Source of the DNA: JACKDW01 sp964621785
GTDB lineage: Bacteria; Myxococcota_A; Polyangia; Nannocystales; Nannocystaceae
Assembly (NCBI GenBank): GCA_964621785.1
Contig: CAZUPD010000003.1
Span: 62,001-126,000, forward strand
Direction of reading: 5' to 3'
Length of the DNA: 64,000 bases
In this document: in pieces, positions 37,412 to 45,041 of the stretch
Numbering within the stretch: the first letter of the stretch is position 1
How the letters are laid out: the number at the start of each line of letters is the position of its first letter
Notes under the pieces: model-generated
Databases searched by the model: none
Seen by the model: only the letters and a program-made list of their open reading frames with translations
What the model was told of the DNA's origin: nothing
Program-made: the position numbers and the translations under genes

Positions 37412-38998
37412 ATGGACGGGTTCAAACTCCTCGCGATCCTCACCTCCATGACTGTTGTGGCCGGATGCGTCTTGGATGAACACGACACCATCTACTACGA
37501 GATCACCGCCAACCAGAACGGTTGGACATCGGACGATACCGAGTCCGAAACGGGCTCGAGCAGTTCGACCTCTGAAACGACGGGCTTCGACGATCTTCCT
37601 GATGCCGGGACCGAGGGCGAGACCGGCCTGACGACCGAAGCTCCCACGACCACAACCGGCGAGGGACACGACGACCTCGGTGTCGTCCTGACCGCGAGTG
37701 TCGACACGCTCTCCCGCGCGGGTAGTGTCGTGCTGTTCGCGGAAGTCGCCGGGCCGGCGCAAGCCCTCGATCTGTCGATTAGGTCTGGTGACCTGACGGA
37801 ACATATCATATGGCCGATCGGCCAGGAATCATATGAGTACATCGTCGACACCTCTGCAAAAAACGGGACCCTCGAGTTTGAGTTGGTCGCCCAGGCCGAT
37901 GGTCAAGACCCCGCCGACGATGCCGTCGAAGTGGCGATTGACCTGCCCGAGTCGGGCACACTCCAAGCTCGTACCATCGGTCAAGCAGCAACCGTCGCCA
38001 AGGCCCTCGCCCTGCGACGGGGTCACGGTGACATGCCTGACGAAGTCATGATCGTGGGCAATAGCTCAAACAACGAGATTCTGATCAGCCGCTTCGACGG
38101 TCAGTTGTGGACCACGACCATCGACACGCCACCCGACAAACGGATCGAGGTTCGCAGCGCCGCAGCCTATGAAGACGGAAGCATCATCATCGCAGGCCAA
38201 AACTCAGACGATGATCTCGAGGTGCGTCGCTACCAGATGTACGGCATGGAGTGGATGGAGATGTGGGGTCACACGTTCGACAACGCCGAGGGCCACGATC
38301 TCAAAATCGGTCTGGACAACCGGATTTATGTTGCAGGTGCAATGAATTTGCTAGGCCACACGGATGCGGCTGTGTGGGTGCTGACCGAGTCGGGCGGAAC
38401 GGTTACGCACGATACGTACGAGGCGAAGGATGAGTTGAACCAGCCCGCGAACTCATCCGTGCACGCTGTTGCCTTCGCCGAGGGACAAGTGGTGTGGGTG
38501 GGAGAGGCCCACCCGGATGGACAGACTTTTCAGACTCGAGCGGCTGTGTTCCAAATCGTGGGATCCACCTTGCAGCTCGCGCATTTACAGGAGCTCGACT
38601 CTTCCGACGAAAGCTCTGGTTGGCGCGACGTCGCGGTGACAAAGACGGGTTTTTCAGCTGTCGGTTGGTATCGCCACGAAGACTTCCCAGACAAACAGAC
38701 TGTGATGCTCGGTCGCTTTGGCCCGGACGGGACCGAGTACGAGTGGCAGCTTTCGCCAGGTCGCGTTGCGAACTCCGCCGCCTGGCACTCGGGCCAATTT
38801 CTCGTGTGGGGTGGTTCGTCCGTGCAAAACGCGACCCCTTTCCTCTCGTTCCAAGGCGACGACTGGCCCGTGTATGTCGATGAAGAGGTTGGTGAAGTCC
38901 ACGACATGGTGGTCGACCGCCACGGCTACACGCACATCGTTGGTGAAGTGACCGTCGACGGGCTTGCGCGGGCCGTTTTGCTGATCGCCAACCCCTAA
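37412..38998 (+). CDS. Lipoprotein with beta-propeller-like domain (hypothetical)
   Basis: 528 residues from ATG 37412. Lipobox SMTVVAGC (Cys19), Ser/Thr/Glu linker to about residue 85, an Ig-like segment (LTASVDTLSRAGSVVLFAEVAG), then from about residue 190 repeated four-strand motifs (for example MIVGNSSNNEILISRFDGQLW, IYVAGAMNLLGHTDAAVWVL, FSAVGWYRHEDFPDKQTVML) like blades of a propeller. The ligand is unknown. The upstream open frame to 37223 is rejected because it has no signal peptide. A CTCCCGC/GCGGGAG hairpin follows the stop. Confidence 0.78.
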   Translation: MDGFKLLAILTSMTVVAGCVLDEHDTIYYEITANQNGWTSDDTESETGSSSSTSETTGFDDLPDAGTEGETGLTTEAPTTTTGEGHDDLGVVLTASVDTLSRAGSVVLFAEVAGPAQALDLSIRSGDLTEHIIWPIGQESYEYIVDTSAKNGTLEFELVAQADGQDPADDAVEVAIDLPESGTLQARTIGQAATVAKALALRRGHGDMPDEVMIVGNSSNNEILISRFDGQLWTTTIDTPPDKRIEVRSAAAYEDGSIIIAGQNSDDDLEVRRYQMYGMEWMEMWGHTFDNAEGHDLKIGLDNRIYVAGAMNLLGHTDAAVWVLTESGGTVTHDTYEAKDELNQPANSSVHAVAFAEGQVVWVGEAHPDGQTFQTRAAVFQIVGSTLQLAHLQELDSSDESSGWRDVAVTKTGFSAVGWYRHEDFPDKQTVMLGRFGPDGTEYEWQLSPGRVANSAAWHSGQFLVWGGSSVQNATPFLSFQGDDWPVYVDEEVGEVHDMVVDRHGYTHIVGEVTVDGLARAVLLIANP

Positions 38999-39001
38999 GA
39001 G

Positions 39002-39037
39002 CTCCCGCAGACCCCCACGACAGGTTCAAAGCGGGAG
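39002..39037. terminator. Possible bidirectional terminator hairpin
   Basis: CTCCCGC (39002-39008) and GCGGGAG (39031-39037) form a seven-base-pair stem with a 22-base loop between two convergent lipoprotein genes. No clear U-tract on either side, so support is positional. Confidence 0.35.
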
Positions 39038-39063
39038 AAGCTGGACGTCTGACTGCCTATGAA

Positions 39064-40200
39064 CTAAGTCGGAGGTTCAGCACCGCACAACTCGAGAGCG
39101 AGTTCCATTCCCTCTCGAAAAAATGGAACGTAGTCGTCGGCACACTGGCTCCCGTGCACGGCATGTTTGATGTCGTGATGAAGGAAGTGCTCCACGTCGG
39201 AATTGTAGATAAGTGTCCCTGATTTCGGGCAAAGCGTTGGCTCGGGGCTCGTCTGATCAGTCACAATCCCCACGACTGCGACCTTGTCTTGGTCACCACC
39301 CTTCGCCTCGTAGATTTTTGCAGCCCACTCCTCGGGTGGACCGGCTGCGTTGATGCCGGTGCCCACGTAACGGGAGGTGAACACGATCAGGAGAAGAGCA
39401 TCCTCGCGCAAAAATCCGAGGTTACAACTGTCTGGGAATTTGTTGAGCAAGGGGCTAAACGCATTGACCATACCGCGCTCCGCGTAGGCCCCATTTCCAT
39501 CTGTCCACCCCGTTTGCGTGATGCATTCGAGCTCACCGAGCAGGTTTTGTGTGTTTGAGGACTCGATGTAGCGTTTGCCACCTTCGAGCTCGCAGGGCGT
39601 ATTTGATGCACCAAACCCGGCCGGGAAAACTGACCCTGCGCCGATCAACGTATCGCAGTCCCCAAGCGAACCGTCGGTGTACGCTCCACAGGGATAGTCC
39701 AGCGGGCCAACCGGCACGCAGGACGTGAAATTGTTGGCTGCACACTCGTTCGCGCAGTCAACGATTCCCCAAATCGGATGGGGGGTGGTGACCATCCAGT
39801 GGGTGTCGAAGTTGGCAAACCACTCGGTCATCATTGGGCGCACGACTGTGAGCGCTGTGTCCATTCGCGACCAAAACTCCTCCCCTTCGAGACCACGGTC
39901 AAACGCGAACAAGATATCGATCTTGCCGTTACAGTCCAAGCCGTCCGTACCGAAATCAGGAGGTGTGGCGGTGTCGGTTGGATGGCCGGTCGTTGACTCG
40001 GTGTCGTCGGTGGTGCTGCCCTCGCTCGAGCTCGGGACCGGGTCACCGGTTGAACTTGCAAATGTTGGCTCGGGAACCGAATCGGTGGTCCACGGCGACA
40101 ACGTCGTTGTGGTGGTCGTGACATTCTCGATGGGGCTGCCACACGAGGTTGAAAGCCCAAGGGCGGTTGCCCATACAAGGGCAGTCCGAGTGAGGTGCAT
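39064..40200 (-). CDS. vWA-like lipoprotein with degenerate metal site
   Basis: 378 residues from ATG 40200. Lipobox LGLSTSC (Cys20), Thr/Ser linker, then a vWA-like domain starting KIDILFAFDRGLEGEEFW. Where the paralogue at 28831-29967 has DDSGSMS, this has DRGLEGE, so the MIDAS metal site is lost. The fold seems kept (GFLREDALLLIVFTSRYVGTG matches the paralogue). Many Cys (CANECAANNFTSC, CLFG-like pairs) suggest disulfides. Probably a surface protein with changed binding mode rather than a pseudogene, because the frame is intact. Confidence 0.8.
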   Translation of the reverse strand: MHLTRTALVWATALGLSTSCGSPIENVTTTTTTLSPWTTDSVPEPTFASSTGDPVPSSSEGSTTDDTESTTGHPTDTATPPDFGTDGLDCNGKIDILFAFDRGLEGEEFWSRMDTALTVVRPMMTEWFANFDTHWMVTTPHPIWGIVDCANECAANNFTSCVPVGPLDYPCGAYTDGSLGDCDTLIGAGSVFPAGFGASNTPCELEGGKRYIESSNTQNLLGELECITQTGWTDGNGAYAERGMVNAFSPLLNKFPDSCNLGFLREDALLLIVFTSRYVGTGINAAGPPEEWAAKIYEAKGGDQDKVAVVGIVTDQTSPEPTLCPKSGTLIYNSDVEHFLHHDIKHAVHGSQCADDYVPFFREGMELALELCGAEPPT

Positions 40201-40470
40201 GGGCTCAGGGGGTGTGAGTGAAGCGATCTGGGACGAGGAGGAACCGCAACGGGACGACACTTCGCATGGGCGAAGACTACCACGAATGCGAAGCGACCGA
40301 CGGAGCCGGTGGTTCCGCTTCGGCAGACCGGTACTAAGTAATTCCGCTTCTTCGGTCGAGCCGGCCCTGCCATCTCGCTGCTTTGCCATCACTCGCAAAT
40401 TCGAGGAGGAACTGTGAAACCGAGAGGGCACGGGCCCCGCGAGCTAGGTGCGACGACACGAACTCGGTGT

Positions 40471-41862
40471 CTACAATTCTCCTTCGGAAGTTTGTATCCG
40501 CAACACAAACACCATGTTTCCGGTGTCGGCTTCGACTGTGAGGGAATATCCGAGTTGGGCGGCCACCAAGCGGGCGAGCGACAGGCCGAGGCCGCAGTGG
40601 GTCACGGCCTGTGAGCGCGCTTCATCTGCCCGCCAAAATCGTTCAAACACCTGTTCGCATTGTTGCGCCGAGAGCACTGGGCCGCTGTCGACCACACGCA
40701 GGATGACTTCGGGATCGTGTGTGGGCGTATCGACCCAGATTGATCCAGATATTTGTGTATAGGCAACCGCATTGGCCAGCAAGTTGTCGCAGATCATCCG
40801 GAGCTTGTCGGCGTCGGTGCACCGCATGGTGTTTTTGGGCAGCAGATTTGTAAATGTTAGCTCCCGAGCGTGGGCCTTTTCGCGGTGGCGTGCCCACAAC
40901 TCGTCGATGAATGTATGTAGGTTGACCTCACGCTTGCGCACCGCGGTCGCCCCTGCTTCGGCTCGGGCGATCTGCAACAGATTTTCGACCATTCGCCCGA
41001 GTTCTTCGATGATCGTCAGGTTGCGAGCAAATGCGTCGCGGTAATCCTCGGAGGTGCGCTCGCGTCGAAGCATGAGTTCGTGTTCGGTNNNNNNNNNNGC
41101 GACGTCGGATGAAAACCGGCGCTCGGCCTCAAACACCCGCTGCAGACGGTCGAGCAACAGGTTGGTATGGGCCGCGATCGGATGTAGTTCACCGGCGAGG
41201 CCGGTGAGGTCGATCCGCGTTTCAAGTGCATGTACATCAATGCTGGCGAGGGTCTGGGCAAACGTGTTGATCGGCGCGAGCCCGCGGCGGGTCGCCCACC
41301 ACACGGCAAATGCCACAGCCGAAAGCAGGGCCACACCGAGGGCGAGAAACGAGGTCGCAAGTTCGGTCAGCATGGCATCGAGCGACGCGGTGTTGCGGGC
41401 GACGACCAATCGCACCATGCCGGGTTGGGTCGGTGGTGGAAACTCGTCGTCGACCGGCGGCAAAAACTGAAGCGTCGCCACCCGCACAGATGTGCCGTCC
41501 GCGAGTTGCCCACGCGACAACGTCATCCCCGGCCGAGTGAATGTCTGGTAGAGGGGAAGGCCCGTGGGGTCGGGTGCACGGGTTTGGCTGACGATTCGGT
41601 TGTCCGGGTCCAAAAGCCACAAGTTGAGTTCCGGACCCGGCGGAGTGGGCTCGGGCCCGAGTTCAAAGTCAATCGCATCACCTTCACTTTCGACCAGCTC
41701 ACTGTAGGCGGTCGTCATCTCGACCAAGTCGCGGTCGAACTGTTGCCACACCGAGCGTTCGACAGCGGCGTACAACAGTGCTGTCAGCCCGCCGGTCAGC
41801 GGCAAGATGATCCCCAACACGGTGAGGAGCAGCCGCCGGCGCAGGCTCAGGTCAATGCTCAT
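40471..41862 (-). CDS. Sensor histidine kinase, interrupted by an assembly gap at the H-box
   Basis: 464 codons as assembled. Order: transmembrane helix (residues about 8-30), periplasmic domain, second helix (SFLALGVALLSAVAFAVWW), HAMP-like segment, dimerisation helices, then the ATPase domain with N-box MICDNLLANAVAYT and G-box GLGLSLAR. Ten N at 41089-41098 fall just where the phosphoacceptor His should be: FSSDVA on one side and TEHELMLRRE on the other, so ASHELRTPL-type sequence is missing. Family spacing needs about eleven residues there, so the true gap is probably longer than ten bases. Its ATG overlaps the response regulator stop (ATGA). Confidence 0.88.
   Translation of the reverse strand: MSIDLSLRRRLLLTVLGIILPLTGGLTALLYAAVERSVWQQFDRDLVEMTTAYSELVESEGDAIDFELGPEPTPPGPELNLWLLDPDNRIVSQTRAPDPTGLPLYQTFTRPGMTLSRGQLADGTSVRVATLQFLPPVDDEFPPPTQPGMVRLVVARNTASLDAMLTELATSFLALGVALLSAVAFAVWWATRRGLAPINTFAQTLASIDVHALETRIDLTGLAGELHPIAAHTNLLLDRLQRVFEAERRFSSDVXXXXTEHELMLRRERTSEDYRDAFARNLTIIEELGRMVENLLQIARAEAGATAVRKREVNLHTFIDELWARHREKAHARELTFTNLLPKNTMRCTDADKLRMICDNLLANAVAYTQISGSIWVDTPTHDPEVILRVVDSGPVLSAQQCEQVFERFWRADEARSQAVTHCGLGLSLARLVAAQLGYSLTVEADTGNMVFVLRIQTSEGEL
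41089..41098. other. Assembly gap (10 N)
   Basis: Ten undetermined bases inside the histidine kinase gene. A round ten is likely a placeholder; the reading frame appears kept by chance or design. The missing piece should contain the H-box. Confidence 0.95.
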
Positions 41863-42536
41863 ACAATTAGATCCTCGAGCACATACCCCAGACCCCGGCG
41901 GGTGTGGATCAACTTGGTGGCAAAGCCGCGGTCGACTTTTTTGCGCAGGTGGGCGACATAGACATCGATGACGTTGCTGGCGACATCGCCGGTGTGCCCG
42001 TAGACATGGGTGTACAGGCGCTCGCGCGAGACCACGCGGCCTCGGTTTGCGGCCAGACACTCGAGCACGGCATATTCCCGTGCGGACAGGTCGATCGGTC
42101 GTCCCCCGCGGTGGACACATTTACTGACTGTATCGACTCGGAGGTCGGCAATTTCGACGACATTGGCCGTGGCGCCCCGGGTCCTGCGAACGAGGGCCCG
42201 CAGGCGCGCGAGCAGCTCGGCAAATGCGAAGGGTTTGACGAGGTAATCGTCGGCACCCGCGTCGAGGCCTGCGATCCGATCGTCGATGGTATCCCGGGCA
42301 GTCAACATCAGCACCGGGAGACGGAGACCGCGTTGTCGCAGTTGTCGCAGGACAGCGAGTCCGTCGAGTTCGGGCAGCATCCGGTCGAGGATAACGGCGT
42401 CGTAATCTCCGGCACACGCATTCGCCAGACCCTGCTCGCCGGTGTGGGCAACCGCCACCGAATACCCTTCTTCTTGCAGGCCGCGTTTGAGCAAGGCGGC
42501 GAGCTGGAAGTTGTCCTCGACGACTAAAATCTGCAT
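41859..42536 (-). CDS. OmpR/PhoB-family response regulator
   Basis: 225 residues. Receiver domain with the acidic pair VVEDN, phosphoacceptor Asp51 in VILDRMLPELDG, Thr in LMLTARD and Lys in LVKPF; then an OmpR-type winged helix (VDTVSKCVHRGGRPIDLSAREYAVLE ... RRGLGYVLED). It forms a coupled pair with the histidine kinase. An Asp-rich lipoprotein gene ends 5' of it on the same strand, and a metal- or envelope-stress role is plausible but not proven. Confidence 0.93.
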   Translation of the reverse strand: MQILVVEDNFQLAALLKRGLQEEGYSVAVAHTGEQGLANACAGDYDAVILDRMLPELDGLAVLRQLRQRGLRLPVLMLTARDTIDDRIAGLDAGADDYLVKPFAFAELLARLRALVRRTRGATANVVEIADLRVDTVSKCVHRGGRPIDLSAREYAVLECLAANRGRVVSRERLYTHVYGHTGDVASNVIDVYVAHLRKKVDRGFATKLIHTRRGLGYVLEDLIV

Positions 42537-42595
42537 GGAATATCGTGTGAGTTGCTCACGCGCGGTCGAAGGCGTGGCTCATGCGTGGCGACGGG

Positions 42596-43000
42596 TCAAT
42601 CATCATCGTCGTCGTCATCCTCTTCTTCACCGTCCTCGCAGGATTCGTCGATCGCATCGAGAGCGGCGCATTCACTAGCGTCCTCGCCAAACAGCGCCTC
42701 GCAGGCATCATCGAGGGTTTCGGCGGTTGCACAGGCATCGATCTCATGGCCAGCTTCGCAGGCTTCATCGATGTCGTCGAACGGCTTGCACTCGTCGGCA
42801 TCATCGCCATGCACTGCCTCGCAGGTGTCGTCGGTCTGCTCGGCCGCGGCACAGATCCCATCGGAGTGGCTGTCGTCATCCTCGTCGTCGTCGCCCTGGC
42901 TGCGATTTTGAGGATCGGTGAGATCGCAACTGATGAGGCCGGCCGTGAGACCGGAGAGGACAAGCGCAGTTGCGAGGATGAGGGTGGACGATCGTTTCAT
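42596..43000 (-). CDS. Asp/Glu-rich cysteine-containing lipoprotein
   Basis: 134 residues from ATG 43000. Lipobox GLISC (Cys25), then four imperfect repeats of the form C-x5-DDxCEAxxGxDAxEC (for example TDDTCEAVHGDDADEC, LDDACEALFGEDASEC), ending in a run of acidic residues (GEEEDDDDDDD). Net charge is extremely negative. The repeats could bind Ca or other divalent metals with paired Cys as disulfides. It precedes the two-component genes by 59 bases on the same strand, so it may be the target or the sensor accessory of that system. Family not recognised. Confidence 0.72.
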   Translation of the reverse strand: MKRSSTLILATALVLSGLTAGLISCDLTDPQNRSQGDDDEDDDSHSDGICAAAEQTDDTCEAVHGDDADECKPFDDIDEACEAGHEIDACATAETLDDACEALFGEDASECAALDAIDESCEDGEEEDDDDDDD

Positions 43001-43197
43001 CGCAGCCTCCACGATGCCAGACCAACATGAAAGAAGGATGAAAGCGAGAGTTGTTTTTGCCGGGCCGGTTGAATGCCCCTATAAACGCGCTTTCGCCAGA
43101 GCCATGCGCAGCGTGACGGTGTTCGCTGTGAATGTTGTCGGTCGAAGCCGAAAGTGGAAGCAACCCGTGAAAACGTGCCAGTTCACCGCACGTCTAC

Positions 43198-43458
43198 TCA
43201 GCGCCCGAACACGTCCCACAGGACCATGGTGAGTGCGACGACCGCGAACAGGCCCGATCCCCATAACACCACCGCGGTTGTCCGTTTGCCCGGTCCGATT
43301 AGGCGTCCGAGCATGCGCACGATCCACACGTGCTGCCAGTTGTTGAGCACCCATGGCATCGCCATCTGCTCGTCCGCCAACTCGCGCTCGGCCAGCGCCC
43401 GTTTTTGCCGGGCCACCGCGCGACGCTGTCTCGAGCGCTTGACCGGAGAGTCTTCCAC
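43198..43458 (-). CDS. Small membrane protein with basic N-terminus
   Basis: 86 residues: a strongly basic helix (SPVKRSRQRRAVARQKRALAE), then LNNWQHVWIVRMLGRLIGPG, then one hydrophobic helix (TAVVLWGSGLFAVVALTMVL) near the end. Family not recognised. Divergent from the PP2C gene across the repeat-filled region 43459-44097; the first repeat begins about 15 bases upstream of its ATG. Confidence 0.6.
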   Translation of the reverse strand: MEDSPVKRSRQRRAVARQKRALAERELADEQMAMPWVLNNWQHVWIVRMLGRLIGPGKRTTAVVLWGSGLFAVVALTMVLWDVFGR

Positions 43459-43472
43459 CCACCGAGTTTACC

Positions 43473-44093
43473 TTTTTTAAGATCGCGTCGTAGGTGACTC
43501 GCAGGGCCAAGAAGTTGGGCCGCGACAAACGAACGAGGTTGGCAGTTGGGTTGTCTTGGCTTCGAGGTGGTTCGCCGGGAGTTGTTTACGATCGCGTAGT
43601 TGCGCGAGAGACTGTCGAGGTCGGGACTTGGGTTGTCTTGGCTTCGAGCTGGCTAGCCGGGAGTTGTTTACGATCGCGGCGTACACTTGGGTTCTACGTA
43701 CCTTTACAATCCTCGCGACGAAATCGTGGTGAGAAGTCCCGGCGAGCCCGGTGCAGAGTTGCGTAACCGTTGGACGCGTGGATTCGCAAGCCACAGTCGG
43801 AAGCGTGCTTCGATACACTTCTAAGCTAGGAGATCCCAAGCACCAACCTCGTCAGTCTGTCGCGGCCCGAGTCCTTTGCCGGCGAGCAACCTACTCCGCG
43901 ATCATAAAAGAGTCCTTTGCCGGCGAGCAACCTACTCCGCGATCATAAAAGAGTCCTTTGCCTTGCGAGCAACCTACGCCGCGATCATAAAGATGGCTTC
44001 GAAGCCAAGCGATCCCAAGCACCAACCTCGTTCGTTTGTCGCGGCCCGACTTCTTGGCCCTGCGAGCAACCTACGCCGCGATCATAAAAAAAG
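43473..44093. repeat. Intergenic repeat element with inverted arms and partial tandem copies
   Basis: The whole interval between the small membrane gene and the PP2C gene is built from one family. A full unit of about 83 bases lies at 44011-44093 (GATCCCAAGCACCAACCTCG ... CCGCGATCATAAAAAAAG). An inverted copy lies at about 43473-43550 (TTTTTTAAGATCGCG ... CGAACGAGGTTGG). Another direct copy is at 43832-43909, with partial 41-base copies at about 43911-43951 and 43952-43992. Between them, two copies of a related 54-base piece (TTGGGTTGTCTTGGCTTCGA ...) occur at about 43545-43598 and 43626-43679. The outer arms could fold a transcript into a long stem. No transposase is present. Confidence 0.85.
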
Positions 44094-44097
44094 TACG

Positions 44098-45018
44098 ATG
44101 GGTTTCGTGGACGCGTCGACATACGGTCTGCGCGTCGCCTGTCGCACGGCCACGGGTCCGGTTCGCACGTGGAATGAAGACGCGTTCTTGGTCGACGCCG
44201 CGGCCAATTTACTTGTCGTCTGTGACGGGATGGGTGGCAACTGCAACGGCTGCCCGGCGGCCAAGGTCGGGATCTGGGCTGTCTCGGAGGTTATGAACAA
44301 AAGTGAAGGCTCTGTGAAGGACCCCGGGACGCGCCTGCGCGAGGCCATTGGTGCGGCCCACGAGCGGATCCTCCGGATCACCCCCATCCTGCGTGGCGCC
44401 GCGATCACCCTCGTCGTCTTGTATCTGCAATCGACGGCGCAGGGCCCCGAGTTGGTGGTTGCCCATGTTGGGGATGTCCGCGTCGGTGCGATGGTGCAAG
44501 ACCGGCTCGAACCGGTCACAGCCGACCACACGGTACTCGGCCAGCTGCTCGCACACGGGCATGAACCGACGCCGATGCAGGCCAAAATGTACGCTAGGAT
44601 GACGACGCGCGCCGTCGGCATGGAGAGACATTCGAGCGAGATCGATGTGCATACAAAAAATGTGACCATCGGCGAACGGCTGCTGGTCACCAGCGATGGC
44701 GTGCATTTTTTTGTTGACAACCGACAACTCGCTGAAATTTGCCACCGCCACGGCAGTGATTTGCCGGCCGCGATTGAGGAGATTCTGGCGACGGCCATCG
44801 CCGCGGGTTGCGACGACAACCTGACCGCGTGCCTCGTAGAGATCTGCCCGCGTTCCCAGGCGAGCGAAAGCCAGGCGAGTTTTTCTCCGCCCACGCCGCG
44901 GTGGTTGTATGCGCCCGATGGCGACCTCGAAGATGTACCCGAGCATTGGCGGCAACTCGGTGAGCAACCGATCTCCAGCTTCCGCGAGTTTTATGCCTTG
45001 GTGATGGGGGACGATTGA
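44098..45018 (+). CDS. PP2C-family protein phosphatase
   Basis: 306 residues from ATG 44098. Motifs in order: RTWNEDAF, VVCDGMGG, VVAHVGDVRVGAM, ADHTVLGQLLAHG, RLLVTSDGVHFF, CDDNLTACLVE. These supply the Asp residues for two metal ions, so it should be active on phosphoserine/phosphothreonine. It presumably opposes Hanks-type kinases in the cytoplasm. The leader is made of the repeat element, which ends five bases before the ATG and leaves no Shine-Dalgarno. The frame is also open back through the repeats to 43876, where it would add repeated ATYSAIIK-like residues, so the start is not certain. Confidence 0.88.
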   Translation: MGFVDASTYGLRVACRTATGPVRTWNEDAFLVDAAANLLVVCDGMGGNCNGCPAAKVGIWAVSEVMNKSEGSVKDPGTRLREAIGAAHERILRITPILRGAAITLVVLYLQSTAQGPELVVAHVGDVRVGAMVQDRLEPVTADHTVLGQLLAHGHEPTPMQAKMYARMTTRAVGMERHSSEIDVHTKNVTIGERLLVTSDGVHFFVDNRQLAEICHRHGSDLPAAIEEILATAIAAGCDDNLTACLVEICPRSQASESQASFSPPTPRWLYAPDGDLEDVPEHWRQLGEQPISSFREFYALVMGDD

Positions 45019-45041
45019 GTTTTAAAAAAGTGCACACACAA

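Noticed and set aside
43876..44097. N-terminal extension of the PP2C protein through the repeats
   Set aside because: Family similarity begins just after ATG 44098; the extension only translates the intergenic repeat, although the missing Shine-Dalgarno leaves some doubt.
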